A stretch of 41,894 nucleotides of DNA from an uncultured Amylibacter sp. (GCA_905182285.1 CAJJAY010000010.1:1-41894), one strand, 5' to 3'; counted from the stretch's first letter, positions 1-9,410 are shown. Translations and numbers: made by a program. Notes: a model not told the origin generated them from the sequence alone.

Positions 1-213
1 TGACCGTGAAACTATATCATACACTCGTCAATTATTAATCGATTTAACTAAATAATTTAAGGTTAAAATGAGTTTTTTGAACTAATTCAAAAATTATAAT
101 TGTTTTTGGTATTGCATTTGAAATAGATAATTAAATAATAAATCTAATAAGCATCAAAATGAAAATTACACAAAACACTAAAGTCATTAATCTAGTTAGA
201 AGCAGCTATAAAA

Positions 214-288
<75 letters not shown>

Positions 289-302
289 ATTTGATTTGAT
301 GC

Positions 303-330
303 GTTTTATCTTAGTGCGTTGCAAAAGCAA
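303..330 (-). promoter_or_regulatory. putative sigma70-type promoter for tRNA-Thr
   Basis: On the minus strand, TTGCTT and TAAAAC are separated by 16 bases and end about 15 bases before the tRNA-Thr 5' end. The match to the -35/-10 consensus is only partial. The tRNA-Phe gene in this window has a similar upstream pair with the same TAAAAC -10 hexamer, which modestly supports the call. Confidence 0.3.
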
Positions 331-424
331 GAGTAATTTTATCTTGCTAAATATAATATCCTAAACCTTGCCATCATGACTTTTTGAATGCAAAACTATA
401 CATAAGTAATCCTGGAAAAATAGA

Positions 425-1333
425 ATGACGATTAACGTTTCAACACACCAAGCCGCAGAAGATGAACGCAACGATAACATTCTGATTTATGTAAACGGTA
501 AAATAGTTCCTAAAAATGAAGCCGTAGTTAGCGTCTATGATAGTGGTTTCATGCTTGGTGATGGCATCTGGGAAGGCTTGCGATTATACAATGGGAAATG
601 GGCGTTTCTGGATGAACATATAGATCGTCTTTTTGAAGCATCTATTGCGATTGATCTTAATATTAACATGAACCGTAATGGTGTAATTCAAGCATTAGAG
701 AACACACGTATTGCAAATAATATTACCTCAGATGCCCATGCAAGATTAATGATTACAAGAGGAGTTAAAAAGCGACCATTTCAGCATCCAAGTCTAAGTC
801 AATCAGGGCCAACATTTGTAATAATTATTGAACATTCAAAACCTAAATTACCTCGCCCTATTAACCTAGCAACAGTACCACATTTACGTGGTCTACCCAT
901 GACACAAGATCCAAAACTGAATTCGCATTCCAAGTTAAACTGCATACTTGCTTGCATTGCTGCAGAAAAAGCCGGAGCAGATGAAGCTCTTATGTTAGAT
1001 ATAAATGGGTTTGTTAATACAACAAATGCATGTAACTTTTTTATTGTTCGCAAAGGAGCTGTTTGGACTTCAACAGGTGATTACTGCATGAATGGCATCA
1101 CACGTCAAAAAGTAATTGATATATGCGCATCAAACGGCATCCCAATATTTGAGCGTAATTTTTCTTTAGTAGACACATACAGTGCAGATGAAGCTTTTTT
1201 AACTGGCACATTTGGCGCTCAAACACCTGTTGGTATGATCGATGGCAGAGTAATAGGCAGCGGTGAGCTGGGCCCTGTAGCAAAAGAAATACGATCACTA
1301 TATAAAGATTTAATTAAAGAAAAAACAAAATGA
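425..1333 (+). CDS. class IV PLP aminotransferase (branched-chain/D-amino-acid type)
   Basis: This 302-residue protein has the fold-type IV PLP aminotransferase pattern. It opens with a strand-rich segment (IYVNGKIVPKNEAVVSVYD), followed by GDGIWEGLR near residue 46. The likely PLP lysine is in the SKLN segment near residue 170, followed by the family hallmark ADEALMLD. The C-terminal cofactor-binding loop reads LTGTFGAQTPVG. It would transaminate an amino acid or 2-oxo acid in the cytosol; substrate cannot be read from sequence (IlvE, D-amino-acid aminotransferase and aminodeoxychorismate lyase share the fold). Its stop overlaps the start of the sulfotransferase-like gene by 4 bases (ATGA), so the two are probably translationally coupled. 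The same two domains are fused in plant branched-chain-aminotransferase-like proteins, which supports a shared function. Confidence 0.88.
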   Translation: MTINVSTHQAAEDERNDNILIYVNGKIVPKNEAVVSVYDSGFMLGDGIWEGLRLYNGKWAFLDEHIDRLFEASIAIDLNINMNRNGVIQALENTRIANNITSDAHARLMITRGVKKRPFQHPSLSQSGPTFVIIIEHSKPKLPRPINLATVPHLRGLPMTQDPKLNSHSKLNCILACIAAEKAGADEALMLDINGFVNTTNACNFFIVRKGAVWTSTGDYCMNGITRQKVIDICASNGIPIFERNFSLVDTYSADEAFLTGTFGAQTPVGMIDGRVIGSGELGPVAKEIRSLYKDLIKEKTK

Positions 1334-2028
1334 AAATTGCTATGTGGTCAGGACCTAGAAATCTTTCGACAGCGTTGATGTACTCTTTTGGATCGCGCGA
1401 AGACTTTACTGTTAGTGATGAACCATTTTATGCAGCATATCTAAATGCTACGGGTATCCAGCACCCGATGAATGATGAAATTTTAACCAACCAAGAGCAA
1501 AATCCAAGTAATGTTGCATTGCATTGTGTTGGCCCAAATCCAGAAAATAAAGAGCACTGGTATCAAAAACATATGTGCCAACATATGATTGAAGGATTTC
1601 CACTAGATTGGGCAAAAAAATGTGAAAACGTTTATCTAATTCGTCATCCTGCTCGAGTTATTGCAAGCTATTTAGTAAAACGTGAAAGGCCAAAAATTAA
1701 TGATATAGGCTTTATACAACAATATAATATTTTCAAAAAATTAGGTGGCATTATTATTGATAGCAATGATATTCGAAGCAACCCAGAAGAATCGCTGCAG
1801 AAGTTGTGTGATGCAATTAATTTACCATTTGATCTACAAATGCTGAATTGGCCACAGGGTGGACATAAATCGGACGGTATTTGGGCAAAACATTGGTATG
1901 GTTCTGTTTGGGATTCTACAGGTTTTGCAGGTGCAGAGGGCCCTCTTCCAGTATTAAATGGCGATATGAAGGCTTTATGTAAAAAAGCATTGCCATATTA
2001 CGAAGAGTTAAAAAAACTTTCCCTTTAA
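1330..2028 (+). CDS. sulfotransferase-like P-loop protein
   Basis: This 232-residue protein begins with WSGPRNLSTALMYSFGSR (about residues 6-23), a 5'-phosphosulfate-binding-like P-loop, and carries LIRHPARVIASY near residue 105, resembling the 3'-phosphate-binding segment of PAPS sulfotransferases. Members near aminotransferases are often annotated as sulfotransferase-family or branched-chain-aminotransferase-like. Whether it uses PAPS is unknown; it could be another nucleotide-dependent transferase or kinase. It starts inside the stop of the aminotransferase gene, so the pair is an operon. A compact length and the lack of a signal peptide suggest a soluble cytosolic enzyme. Confidence 0.75.
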   Translation: MKIAMWSGPRNLSTALMYSFGSREDFTVSDEPFYAAYLNATGIQHPMNDEILTNQEQNPSNVALHCVGPNPENKEHWYQKHMCQHMIEGFPLDWAKKCENVYLIRHPARVIASYLVKRERPKINDIGFIQQYNIFKKLGGIIIDSNDIRSNPEESLQKLCDAINLPFDLQMLNWPQGGHKSDGIWAKHWYGSVWDSTGFAGAEGPLPVLNGDMKALCKKALPYYEELKKLSL

Positions 2029-2112
2029 AGGCTAGTAATTCTATTTTTTAAATTTTTCACCAAATTAAGTACAATACTAGACGCATGGCAAAGCTTCCAT
2101 TACAACAAAACC

Positions 2113-2259
2113 ATGAGCAATGCAGAAGAACCAAAAGAAAAGAAAAAGTCATCAGCTACAATAAAAGCTGAAGCACGTGAAAAAAGGCTTAAAGAGCAGT
2201 TGCGTCAGAATATGCATCGGCGTAAGGCTCAAAAAAGAGCACGTAACACGCAAGACTAG
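2113..2259 (+). CDS. small basic hypothetical protein upstream of murA
   Basis: This 48-residue ORF runs from ATG to TAG and ends 13 bases before murA. The product is very rich in Lys, Arg, Glu and Gln, with a probable helical centre and the end RRKAQKRARNTQD. I recall similar short basic proteins in front of murA in Rhodobacteraceae, but that is memory, not a search. No catalytic motif is visible; a nucleic-acid- or ribosome-associated role would be a guess. An upstream ATG at 2085 is in another frame. The position and codon-like composition make it a likely real gene in the murA operon. Confidence 0.65.
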   Translation: MSNAEEPKEKKKSSATIKAEAREKRLKEQLRQNMHRRKAQKRARNTQD

Positions 2260-2272
2260 AGGATAATCGCAC

Positions 2273-3538
2273 ATGGATTCAATTATCGTACAGGGCAATG
2301 GCCCAGTATCAGGAGAAATCCCTATTTCAGGTGCAAAAAATGCAGCCTTAACACTCATGCCTGCAACACTACTAACTGATGAACCTGTAATTCTTACAAA
2401 CGTTCCTAGATTATCTGATATTAAGACTACAAACGAGTTACTTATTTCATTGGGGACTAAGATCTCCATGGAAGAAGATGGCCAAAAAATTACATTAACT
2501 ACTCAAGAGATAACAAGTCATCTTGCCCATTATGATATAGTTCGAAAGATGCGGGCCTCAATTTTAGTTTTGGGCCCGATGATTGCAAGGCATGGTATAG
2601 CTGCTGTTTCTCTTCCAGGGGGATGTGCTATTGGTGCACGACCAGTTGATATTCACTTGAAAGGCCTAGAGGCACTAGGCGTAGAATTAGATTTACGAAA
2701 TGGATATGTTCATGCAAGAGCACCTAAAGGTTTAAAAGGCGCAATTTACGAACTACCTTTTGCTTCAGTTGGCGCTACTGAAAACCTTTTAATGGCAGCA
2801 AGTTTAGCAACGGGAACTACAGTATTAAAAAACGTAGCTCGTGAACCTGAAATAGTAGATTTAGCTGATTTATTAAGATCAATGGGCGCAAATATAAATG
2901 GAGACGGATCTTCAGTTATCACAATAGAAGGCGTAACAAGTTTGCACGGCACTTCACATGAAGTTGTTACTGATCGTATTGAATTAGGCACTTATATGAT
3001 GGCACCACTTATAGCAGGCGGTAAAATAGAACTCTTAGGTGGCAAACGTAAAATCCTTGAAAGCTTTTGCCAAAAACTTGAAGAAGCAGGTGCTGAAATA
3101 ACTGAAAGTGAACGTGGTTTAATAGTTGCAAGGAAAAATGCTCACATTAGGGCAGTAGATGTAATTACAGAACCTTACCCTGGCTTCCCTACAGATCTTC
3201 AAGCGCAAATGATGGCGCTTCTTTGCACTGCTGATGGAAAATCAGTATTAAATGAAACTATTTTTGAAAATCGTTTTATGCATGCACCAGAATTGGTTCG
3301 AATGGGTGCTAATATTGAGGTTCAGGGTGGCACAGCGACTGTTACAGGAGTGAAAAACCTTCGTGGAGCTCCTGTTATGGCAACAGATTTAAGGGCTTCA
3401 GTTTCTTTAATACTGGCAGGCCTTGCTGCAAAAGGGGAAACTCGCGTAGCTCGTGTTTATCACTTAGATCGTGGATATGAAAAAGTTGTTTCCAAATTTC
3501 GTGCAATTGGTGCTAATATTGAACGATTAAAAGAATAG
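2273..3538 (+). CDS. murA: UDP-N-acetylglucosamine 1-carboxyvinyltransferase MurA
   Basis: MurA transfers enolpyruvate from PEP to UDP-GlcNAc in the first committed step of peptidoglycan synthesis in the cytosol. The 421-residue length matches the family. The N-terminus contains GAKNAAL (about residues 20-26), and the loop [11 protein letters not shown] carries the catalytic Cys118, the residue alkylated by fosfomycin. [11 protein letters not shown] and the C-terminal [18 protein letters not shown] are also typical. The gene lies 13 bases after the small basic ORF and 73 bases before hisD. The murA-hisD-UPF0262 order fits an alphaproteobacterium. Confidence 0.98.
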   Translation: MDSIIVQGNGPVSGEIPISGAKNAALTLMPATLLTDEPVILTNVPRLSDIKTTNELLISLGTKISMEEDGQKITLTTQEITSHLAHYDIVRKMRASILVLGPMIARHGIAAVSLPGGCAIGARPVDIHLKGLEALGVELDLRNGYVHARAPKGLKGAIYELPFASVGATENLLMAASLATGTTVLKNVAREPEIVDLADLLRSMGANINGDGSSVITIEGVTSLHGTSHEVVTDRIELGTYMMAPLIAGGKIELLGGKRKILESFCQKLEEAGAEITESERGLIVARKNAHIRAVDVITEPYPGFPTDLQAQMMALLCTADGKSVLNETIFENRFMHAPELVRMGANIEVQGGTATVTGVKNLRGAPVMATDLRASVSLILAGLAAKGETRVARVYHLDRGYEKVVSKFRAIGANIERLKE

Positions 3539-3611
3539 GTATAAGAATCTAAGAGTATATTACTGCGTGCAAATACATACATTTATAAATCAAAATAATT
3601 AAGGGCATAAT

Positions 3612-4928
3612 ATGCCAAATATTCTAAACACAGCCGATGAAAATTTTCATTCAGATTTTGAATCTTTACTTTTAACAAAACGTGAAGCTGATCAAGATGT
3701 TGATGATATTGTATCAAAGATCCTAGAAGACGTTAAAAATCATGGTGATAAAGCTGTTATTGAGTTAACCGCAAAATTTGACCGTTTAAACTTAACTTCA
3801 GAGACATTAGCTTTCTCTGAAATGGAAATTGACGCTGCAATTGCTAAAGTTCCAATTAAAGAACGACAAGCTCTAGAATTAGCTGCGAGTAGAATTCGCA
3901 ATTATCATGAACGTCAACTTCCTGAAGATGCGTGGTGGATTGGAGAACATGGTGAAGGGTTAGGATGGCGGTGGGGCCCAGTTGAGGCCGCAGGTTTATA
4001 TGTCCCAGGAGGATTAGCATCTTATCCATCTTCAGTACTTATGAATGCTATACCAGCTTCAGTAGCTGGTGTAGATAAATTATGTATTTGCGCTCCCACT
4101 CCTGATGGTAAATACAACCCACTAGTTCTTCTTGCAGCTAGATTATCTGGTGTAAAAACCGTTTATAGAATTGGTGGGGCGCAAGCTATAGGTGCAATGG
4201 CATATGGTACGGAAACTATAGAAAAAGTTGATACTATTACAGGTCCAGGCAACGCTTTTGTAGCCGCAGCAAAACGTCGGGTTTATGGTCATGTAGGAAT
4301 AGATATGATCGCTGGACCATCTGAAATTTTAATTATTGCAGATAAAGATAATAACCCAGATTGGATAGCAATAGATTTATTATCGCAAGCAGAGCATGAT
4401 AAAAATGCACAGTCGATATTAATAACCGATAATGAAAAGTTTGCTAAAGAAGTAATAAAGTCAGTTGAGAACCGTTTGAAAACATTAGAACGAAGAGATA
4501 TTGCCGAGCCATCTTGGAATGATTTTGGAGCAATAATCATAACAAAAGACTTAGATGAAGCCATAAAATTATCTGATAAATTAGCTCCCGAACATTTAGA
4601 AATATGTGTAGAAAACTCTGAAGAATTCTCTAAAAAAATCCGTCATGCTGGAGCCATTTTTATTGGCTCGCTAACTCCAGAAGCAATTGGTGATTATATT
4701 GGTGGGCCTAATCATGTTTTACCAACTGCTCGATCTGCTAGGTTTTCATCTGGCTTATCTGTACTTGATTTTATGAAGCGCACAACTTTATCCAAAATGA
4801 CACCTGCATCATTGGCAGCAATTGGACCAGCCGCAGAATTATTAGCTAAATCTGAAAGCCTAGAAGCACATGGCCTTTCAATACGAGAAAGACTTAACCA
4901 ATTAAATACAGACTATAAAGATAATTAA
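3612..4928 (+). CDS. hisD: histidinol dehydrogenase HisD
   Basis: HisD catalyses the last two steps of histidine synthesis, oxidising L-histidinol to L-histidine with two NAD+. The 438 residues carry the expected elements: the NAD-region [25 protein letters not shown], the zinc-ligand segment SQAEHDKNAQ, the catalytic Glu-His pair in LAPEHLEI, the Asp/His segment DYIGGPNHVLPT, and a C-terminal EAHGLS zinc-ligand histidine. It is the biosynthetic copy; a diverged paralogue is at 21982-23310. The UPF0262 gene starts on the base after its stop codon. Confidence 0.97.
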   Translation: MPNILNTADENFHSDFESLLLTKREADQDVDDIVSKILEDVKNHGDKAVIELTAKFDRLNLTSETLAFSEMEIDAAIAKVPIKERQALELAASRIRNYHERQLPEDAWWIGEHGEGLGWRWGPVEAAGLYVPGGLASYPSSVLMNAIPASVAGVDKLCICAPTPDGKYNPLVLLAARLSGVKTVYRIGGAQAIGAMAYGTETIEKVDTITGPGNAFVAAAKRRVYGHVGIDMIAGPSEILIIADKDNNPDWIAIDLLSQAEHDKNAQSILITDNEKFAKEVIKSVENRLKTLERRDIAEPSWNDFGAIIITKDLDEAIKLSDKLAPEHLEICVENSEEFSKKIRHAGAIFIGSLTPEAIGDYIGGPNHVLPTARSARFSSGLSVLDFMKRTTLSKMTPASLAAIGPAAELLAKSESLEAHGLSIRERLNQLNTDYKDN

Positions 4929-5399
4929 ATGTCATATTTAGTAGACATAATATTAGACGATAGCGCATTGCCAGAACCAACTCCTGAAATAGCGCAAGAA
5001 AGGCGTGTAGCAATATTTGATTTACTTCAAGAAAATGAATTCATTCTTTTAAGAGACGGTTCGCCAAAAGGGCCATATAAATTACTTCTAGGAATGCAAG
5101 ATAGACGGCTTGTATTTACAGTTACTACAACTAAAGATGAACCTGCAGGACAATTCATTTTATCTTTATCACCCTTAAAACAAGTGATTAAAGACTATTT
5201 TGCTATATGTGAAAGCTATTTCAAGGCCGTCACAACAATGCCACCTTCAAAAATTGAAGCTATAGATATGGGGCGAAGGGGTATACATGACGAAGGGTCC
5301 GAACAACTAAGAGAACGTTTGGAGGGTAAAGTTGAAACAGATAAAATGACTGCACGACGATTATTTACTTTAATCTGCGCTTTACATTACAGGGGATAA
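4929..5399 (+). CDS. UPF0262 family protein
   Basis: This 156-residue protein has features of the uncharacterised alphaproteobacterial UPF0262 family: a DI.LDDSALP.P.PE-like start, an ERRVAIFDLLEEN-type segment, FVLRDGSPKGPYKLL-like strands and a RRGIHDEGSE.LRERL segment near residue 115. No catalytic function is established for this family. It abuts hisD with no gap (TAA then ATG) and is followed two bases later by the phosphatase gene, so the three form one transcription unit. The conserved link to hisD is the only clue to its role. Confidence 0.85.
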   Translation: MSYLVDIILDDSALPEPTPEIAQERRVAIFDLLQENEFILLRDGSPKGPYKLLLGMQDRRLVFTVTTTKDEPAGQFILSLSPLKQVIKDYFAICESYFKAVTTMPPSKIEAIDMGRRGIHDEGSEQLRERLEGKVETDKMTARRLFTLICALHYRG

Positions 5400-5401
5400 A
5401 T

Positions 5402-5851
5402 ATGTCATTACCATCATCTGTATTATTTTGTTGCAATCATAACTCTGTCCGATCACCAATGGCAGAAGGCCTTATGAAATTACATGTGGGCAATAAAATA
5501 TATGTTCAATCAGCAGGTGTAGCGTCTGACAGAGAAATAGACGGTTTCTCGATATCAGTTTGTGATGAGGTTGGCGTACAACTAATCCAGCACAAGGCAC
5601 GTTCATTTAAAGAAATGGAAGAAATAGGTGAAGACTTAGATGGCTATGACTTAATAATTGCTCTTTCCCCTATAGCAAAAAAAATAGCTCTAGAAACTAC
5701 AATGAATAATGCTGTTGATGTTGAGTTCTGGGAGATTGGCGACCCGACTGCTGAAGGTGAAACACGAGAAGAAAAACTTTCTGCTTACAGAAGCATCCGA
5801 GATGAATTAAATGAACGAATTAAAAGTAGATTTCCACTAAATAGTACTTAA
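5402..5851 (+). CDS. low-molecular-weight protein-tyrosine-phosphatase-like protein
   Basis: The 149-residue product has the LMW-PTP P-loop near the N-terminus: Cys11-NHNSV-Arg17-Ser, matching CX5R(S/T). A C-terminal GDPTAEGE supplies the expected general-acid Asp-Pro. The fold is shared with arsenate reductases of the thioredoxin-coupled type, so either tyrosine dephosphorylation or arsenate reduction is possible; with no arsenic genes nearby I favour a phosphatase. It follows UPF0262 by two bases and ends three bases from the convergent upp gene. Confidence 0.85.
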   Translation: MSLPSSVLFCCNHNSVRSPMAEGLMKLHVGNKIYVQSAGVASDREIDGFSISVCDEVGVQLIQHKARSFKEMEEIGEDLDGYDLIIALSPIAKKIALETTMNNAVDVEFWEIGDPTAEGETREEKLSAYRSIRDELNERIKSRFPLNST

Positions 5852-5854
5852 AAT

Positions 5855-6487
5855 TTATTTCGTTCCAAACATCCTATCGCCAGCATCGCCTAAACCTGGC
5901 AAAATATAACCTATTTCATTTAATTTTTCATCTAAACTTGCAGTCACAATGGGTACATCAGGGTGGCGTTCTTTCATGAGTGCAACACCTTCAGGAGTTG
6001 CTAGCAAACATAAAAATCTAATATTTGTAGCGCCTGCCTCTTTCAACATATCTATGGCAGCGGCAGAAGAATTCCCTGTTGCAAGCATTGGATCAACAGC
6101 AATTACAAGTCTTTCTTCTAAATTACTTGGTACCTTAAAATAATATTTAACTGGCTTTAACGTTTCTTCGTCTCGATATAGCCCCACAAAACCTACTCTT
6201 GCTGAAGGTATTAAATCAAGTACACCATCCAATAATCCATTACCTGCTCTTAGTATTGAAACTAATGCAAGTTTTTTTCCTGCTATAACAGGAGAACCCA
6301 TTTCTTGCATAGGCGTCCTAATTGTTTTGTTTTCCATTCTTAAATTGCGTGTAACTTCATAGGCTAACAATTGGCTAGTTTCACGCATTAGCTGGCGAAA
6401 ATGATTACTAGAAGTTTTTTCATCACGCATATGAGTCAATTTATGCTTAACTAAAGGATGATCTACTACGGTTAAATGCTCTTGCAT
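5855..6487 (-). CDS. upp: uracil phosphoribosyltransferase
   Basis: Upp salvages uracil by condensing it with PRPP to give UMP. The protein has the PRPP loop [17 protein letters not shown] and the uracil-binding C-terminal segment [16 protein letters not shown] set the start at the ATG at 6487, giving 210 residues. A GGAGG Shine-Dalgarno lies six bases upstream of it and overlaps the alternative in-frame TTG at 6499, which is therefore unlikely to be used. It converges on the phosphatase gene with a 3-base gap and is divergent from infA. Confidence 0.96.
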   Translation of the reverse strand: MQEHLTVVDHPLVKHKLTHMRDEKTSSNHFRQLMRETSQLLAYEVTRNLRMENKTIRTPMQEMGSPVIAGKKLALVSILRAGNGLLDGVLDLIPSARVGFVGLYRDEETLKPVKYYFKVPSNLEERLVIAVDPMLATGNSSAAAIDMLKEAGATNIRFLCLLATPEGVALMKERHPDVPIVTASLDEKLNEIGYILPGLGDAGDRMFGTK

Positions 6488-6712
6488 GAATGCCTCCAAG
6501 GTATAAATAAAGTTTGCTTTGAATGATAAAAACTTTCAACCCCAAATACAAAAATATATTAACTAGAGTTAATATCTTTGATGTGATTTATAAACCTCAA
6601 ACTTATTCAAAACATACTAATTTCCGTGTTTTCACTTGATATTCTATCAAAACTAGCACATATGCCAACACAAGGTGAAATTTGCACCTAAATAACAACA
6701 TACGGAGACCAC

Positions 6713-6931
6713 ATGGCTAAAGAAGAACTTCTCGAATTCGATGGTGTCGTTGTAGAGCTTTTGCCCAATGCCACTTTTCGGGTAGAACTAGAAAACGGCC
6801 ATGAGATTATTGCTCACACAGCGGGTAAAATGCGGAAAAATCGAATTCGTGTACTTGCTGGAGACAAGGTTCAAGTTGAAATGACTCCTTATGATCTTTC
6901 AAAAGGTCGTATTAACTTCCGTTACAAATAA
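6713..6931 (+). CDS. infA: translation initiation factor IF-1
   Basis: This 72-residue protein is the standard length for IF-1, the S1/OB-fold factor that occupies the ribosomal A site during initiation. It reads [19 protein letters not shown] at the start and ends with GRINFRYK, both typical. It is preceded by about 225 bases with no gene and followed by maf, whose ATG lies 4 bases after its stop. The infA-maf-RNase E/G order supports a co-transcribed housekeeping block. Confidence 0.97.
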   Translation: MAKEELLEFDGVVVELLPNATFRVELENGHEIIAHTAGKMRKNRIRVLAGDKVQVEMTPYDLSKGRINFRYK

Positions 6932-6935
6932 TCTA

Positions 6936-7520
6936 ATGAACTTAATACTTGGTTCTGCATCACCAAGACGTCTAGATCTGTTGGCACAAATTGGTGTCAT
7001 TGCTGACAAAGTTATAGCTGCAGATATTGATGAAACGCCACGCATTGGTGAACGCCCGAGGCCTTATGCAGATCGAATGGCTATATCAAAGTCAAAAGCA
7101 ATTAAATCAACCCAAAAAGATCTAGTTCTAACTGCAGATACAGTTGTGTCTGCAGGAATTCGTATTTTAGGAAAGCCTGAAAGCGAAGCCCAAGCAGTGG
7201 AATTTTTAAACTTACTTTCAGGCCGACGCCACCGCGTTACTACCGCAGTATCTTTACGAATAGGAGATCAAATTTGGTCTCGAAATATTACAACCAAAGT
7301 AAAGATGAAAAATCTTTCTGACATAGAAATTTCGGCTTATATTCGCTCTCAAGAATGGAAAGGTAAAGCCGGTGGATACGCAATTCAAGGTATTGCATCT
7401 GCTTTTATACCTTTCATATCAGGTAGTTATTCGAATGTTGTAGGATTACCACTTACTGAAACAGCAAACTTATTAATTGGTGCAGGATATAATATTTCAT
7501 ATGAAAGCAGTGCGATATGA
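6936..7520 (+). CDS. maf: Maf family nucleoside triphosphate pyrophosphatase
   Basis: Maf proteins hydrolyse dTTP, UTP or modified nucleotides to monophosphates. The 194-residue product starts MNLILGSASPRRLDLL, carries the catalytic-base motif LTADTVV near residue 65, and has the GKAGGYAIQG segment near residue 148. An ATG at 6891 in the same frame lies inside infA and gives a non-homologous extension, so I start at 6936. It overlaps the RNase E/G gene by 4 bases (ATGA). Confidence 0.95.
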   Translation: MNLILGSASPRRLDLLAQIGVIADKVIAADIDETPRIGERPRPYADRMAISKSKAIKSTQKDLVLTADTVVSAGIRILGKPESEAQAVEFLNLLSGRRHRVTTAVSLRIGDQIWSRNITTKVKMKNLSDIEISAYIRSQEWKGKAGGYAIQGIASAFIPFISGSYSNVVGLPLTETANLLIGAGYNISYESSAI

Positions 7521-8566
7521 AAAAGGGTCGAATTATAGTACTGGACAAAATAAATAAAAAATCTGCTGCTGCTTTATTAGTAAACGGTCAGCTTCATGAT
7601 CTTTTAATTGAAGCTAATAATAATTCACCGCAACCAGAAGCAATTTATCGTGGCCGAACAACCCTCCCCATGAAAGGGCAAAATGGTATTATATTAGATA
7701 TAGGGAATGGTCAAAAAGCATTTTTACGAAATGCTAAAGGTATACCTCAAGGTACTAATATGACTGTACAGGTTGCAACCCATGCTGAGGTTGGAAAAGC
7801 AACACCTGTCGTAAATAAATTAATTTTTAAAAGTCGATATTGTATTGTAACACCTGATGCTCCTGGATTAAATATTGCACGCTCAATAAAAGATGATGAT
7901 GAGCGCGAGCGCTTACTAGAAATAGTTCATGAACTATTGATTGATCGCACATCAAAATATGGATTAATAATTAGATCTTCAGCGATGGATGTCGATGCAA
8001 ATGCCATATCGAATGACATTAAAACAATGCTTAATTTAGCTGATAGTATTATGTCTCAAACAACTGGAGAACCTGGCCTTATAATGCCTGCACCAATAGC
8101 TGAAACGCGGGCTTGGAGAGACTGGGTAAATCCCGATCCTGATGAAGTTGTAAAAGAATCTAATAGTTTTGAGAATATGGGTATTTGGGATCATATTGAA
8201 AAACTCAAGCAAACCAAATCAATGCTTCCAAATGGTGCATCCATGATAATTGAACCTACATCTGCATTTGTCGCCGTTGATGTTAATACTGGCAATGATT
8301 TTTCTCTAAGTGCAGGGTTAAAAGCAAATTTAGCTGTAGCTAGAGAATTACCAAAACAACTGTCTTTACGTGGCCTTGGGGGACAAATAATAATTGATTT
8401 CGCACCATCCCCAAAGAAAGATCGTAAAATAATAGAAACCGCATTAAATGCATCTTTTAGAAAAGGAAACATTGATACTATTGTGGTTGGATGGACTACT
8501 TTGGGGAATTTTGAATTACAGCGAAAACGGGAAAGAATTCCATTAACAGAATTGCTTCAAGATTAA
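7517..8566 (+). CDS. short ribonuclease E/G family protein
   Basis: This 349-residue protein resembles the catalytic half of RNase E/G: an S1-like strand region (ILDIGNGQKAFLRNAKG, about residues 60-75), an RNase-H-like part and the DNase-I-like site with VAVDVNTG and QIIIDFAP, holding the two metal-binding aspartates. The CPxCxGxG zinc-link motif used by RNase E/G for dimer-tetramer assembly is absent, and there is no degradosome scaffold tail. It would cut single-stranded RNA 5' ends or rRNA precursors. It is coupled to maf by an ATGA overlap and overlaps the convergent TauE/SafE gene by 4 bases. A full-length RNase E may exist elsewhere. Confidence 0.85.
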   Translation: MKKGRIIVLDKINKKSAAALLVNGQLHDLLIEANNNSPQPEAIYRGRTTLPMKGQNGIILDIGNGQKAFLRNAKGIPQGTNMTVQVATHAEVGKATPVVNKLIFKSRYCIVTPDAPGLNIARSIKDDDERERLLEIVHELLIDRTSKYGLIIRSSAMDVDANAISNDIKTMLNLADSIMSQTTGEPGLIMPAPIAETRAWRDWVNPDPDEVVKESNSFENMGIWDHIEKLKQTKSMLPNGASMIIEPTSAFVAVDVNTGNDFSLSAGLKANLAVARELPKQLSLRGLGGQIIIDFAPSPKKDRKIIETALNASFRKGNIDTIVVGWTTLGNFELQRKRERIPLTELLQD

Positions 8567-9324
8567 ATAAAATTCCTCAGCAAACTAGCCATACTGATAA
8601 AAATAAGTAAAATTAAACAAAATTGTTTATAGAAATTTTGTAATTTAGGTGAAAATAATTTAAACCCAATAAATATTCCAACTAGTAATATAGGGATAAA
8701 TACCAACCCTCTTATTACTGCACGCATATCCATTATTCCATAAAATAGATGCCAAAAAATTGAAGTAAATATTCCAATAAATAAATACATCACAATTGCA
8801 CCTCGCATTGACCGTGGGTCTCTTTCGCTTGCTAATACATATAAAGCTACAACCATTCCTCCCACAGCAGCTATACCAGATGCAATACCTGCAACAATTC
8901 CCGCAGTATATAAAGCCATACGTGTACCCAAAATATTTGGAGCAAATTTGAATAACTGTATTGATGATAGAAATAGAATTAAAAAAAGTGCAGTAATTCT
9001 AGACGCTTCTACTGGGAGTGTGACAGTCACCAATAAACCAATTGGAAGTCCAATAATTGATCCAAAAGTTAGCGCCCATACAACAGGCATATTAGCGTCA
9101 CGAATACCACCACGTAGCATAACTATTCCAGCAATGGCTTCTAGAACTAGTACCATTGGTATAAGTTCTACTGTTGGTAATATTCCAGCCATGCTTGCAA
9201 CAACAATTGCCGATAAAGCAAAGCCTGAAAATCCTCTAACAATTCCAGCTAAAAAAATTGCTGAAATACAATATATAAATTGAATTTCTGTTAGCTGAAC
9301 AATTTCTGAGAAGTAGTTAATCAT
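8563..9324 (-). CDS. TauE/SafE (TSUP) family membrane transporter
   Basis: The 253-residue protein is strongly hydrophobic with about eight predicted membrane segments and repeated glycine-rich motifs typical of TSUP permeases (GIVRGFSGFALSAIV near residue 30, GIASGIAAVGGMVVALYVLA in the second half). Family members export sulfite, sulfoacetate or other organic anions, or import them. A GGAA element precedes the start. It is transcribed against its neighbours, between the RNase E/G gene and yacG. Its substrate is unknown; a link to sulfonate metabolism is possible but not shown. Confidence 0.85.
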   Translation of the reverse strand: MINYFSEIVQLTEIQFIYCISAIFLAGIVRGFSGFALSAIVVASMAGILPTVELIPMVLVLEAIAGIVMLRGGIRDANMPVVWALTFGSIIGLPIGLLVTVTLPVEASRITALFLILFLSSIQLFKFAPNILGTRMALYTAGIVAGIASGIAAVGGMVVALYVLASERDPRSMRGAIVMYLFIGIFTSIFWHLFYGIMDMRAVIRGLVFIPILLVGIFIGFKLFSPKLQNFYKQFCLILLIFISMASLLRNFI

Positions 9325-9410
9325 ACAATTTTCCTAGTTGTTTATGTTAATTACACAAGTTAAAAATAAAAAAAGCATCAGCTATGCCAATTATTTAAGG
9401 AAGAGAATTT

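Noticed and set aside
1-213. Possible end of an upstream gene or a terminator at the left edge.
   Set aside because: I see only AT-rich sequence with no convincing reading frame, RNA or GC stem.
6488-6712. Riboswitch or small RNA in the upp-infA gap.
   Set aside because: No known riboswitch core or terminator was recognisable; only a weak TTGATA...CATATG promoter-like pair was seen.
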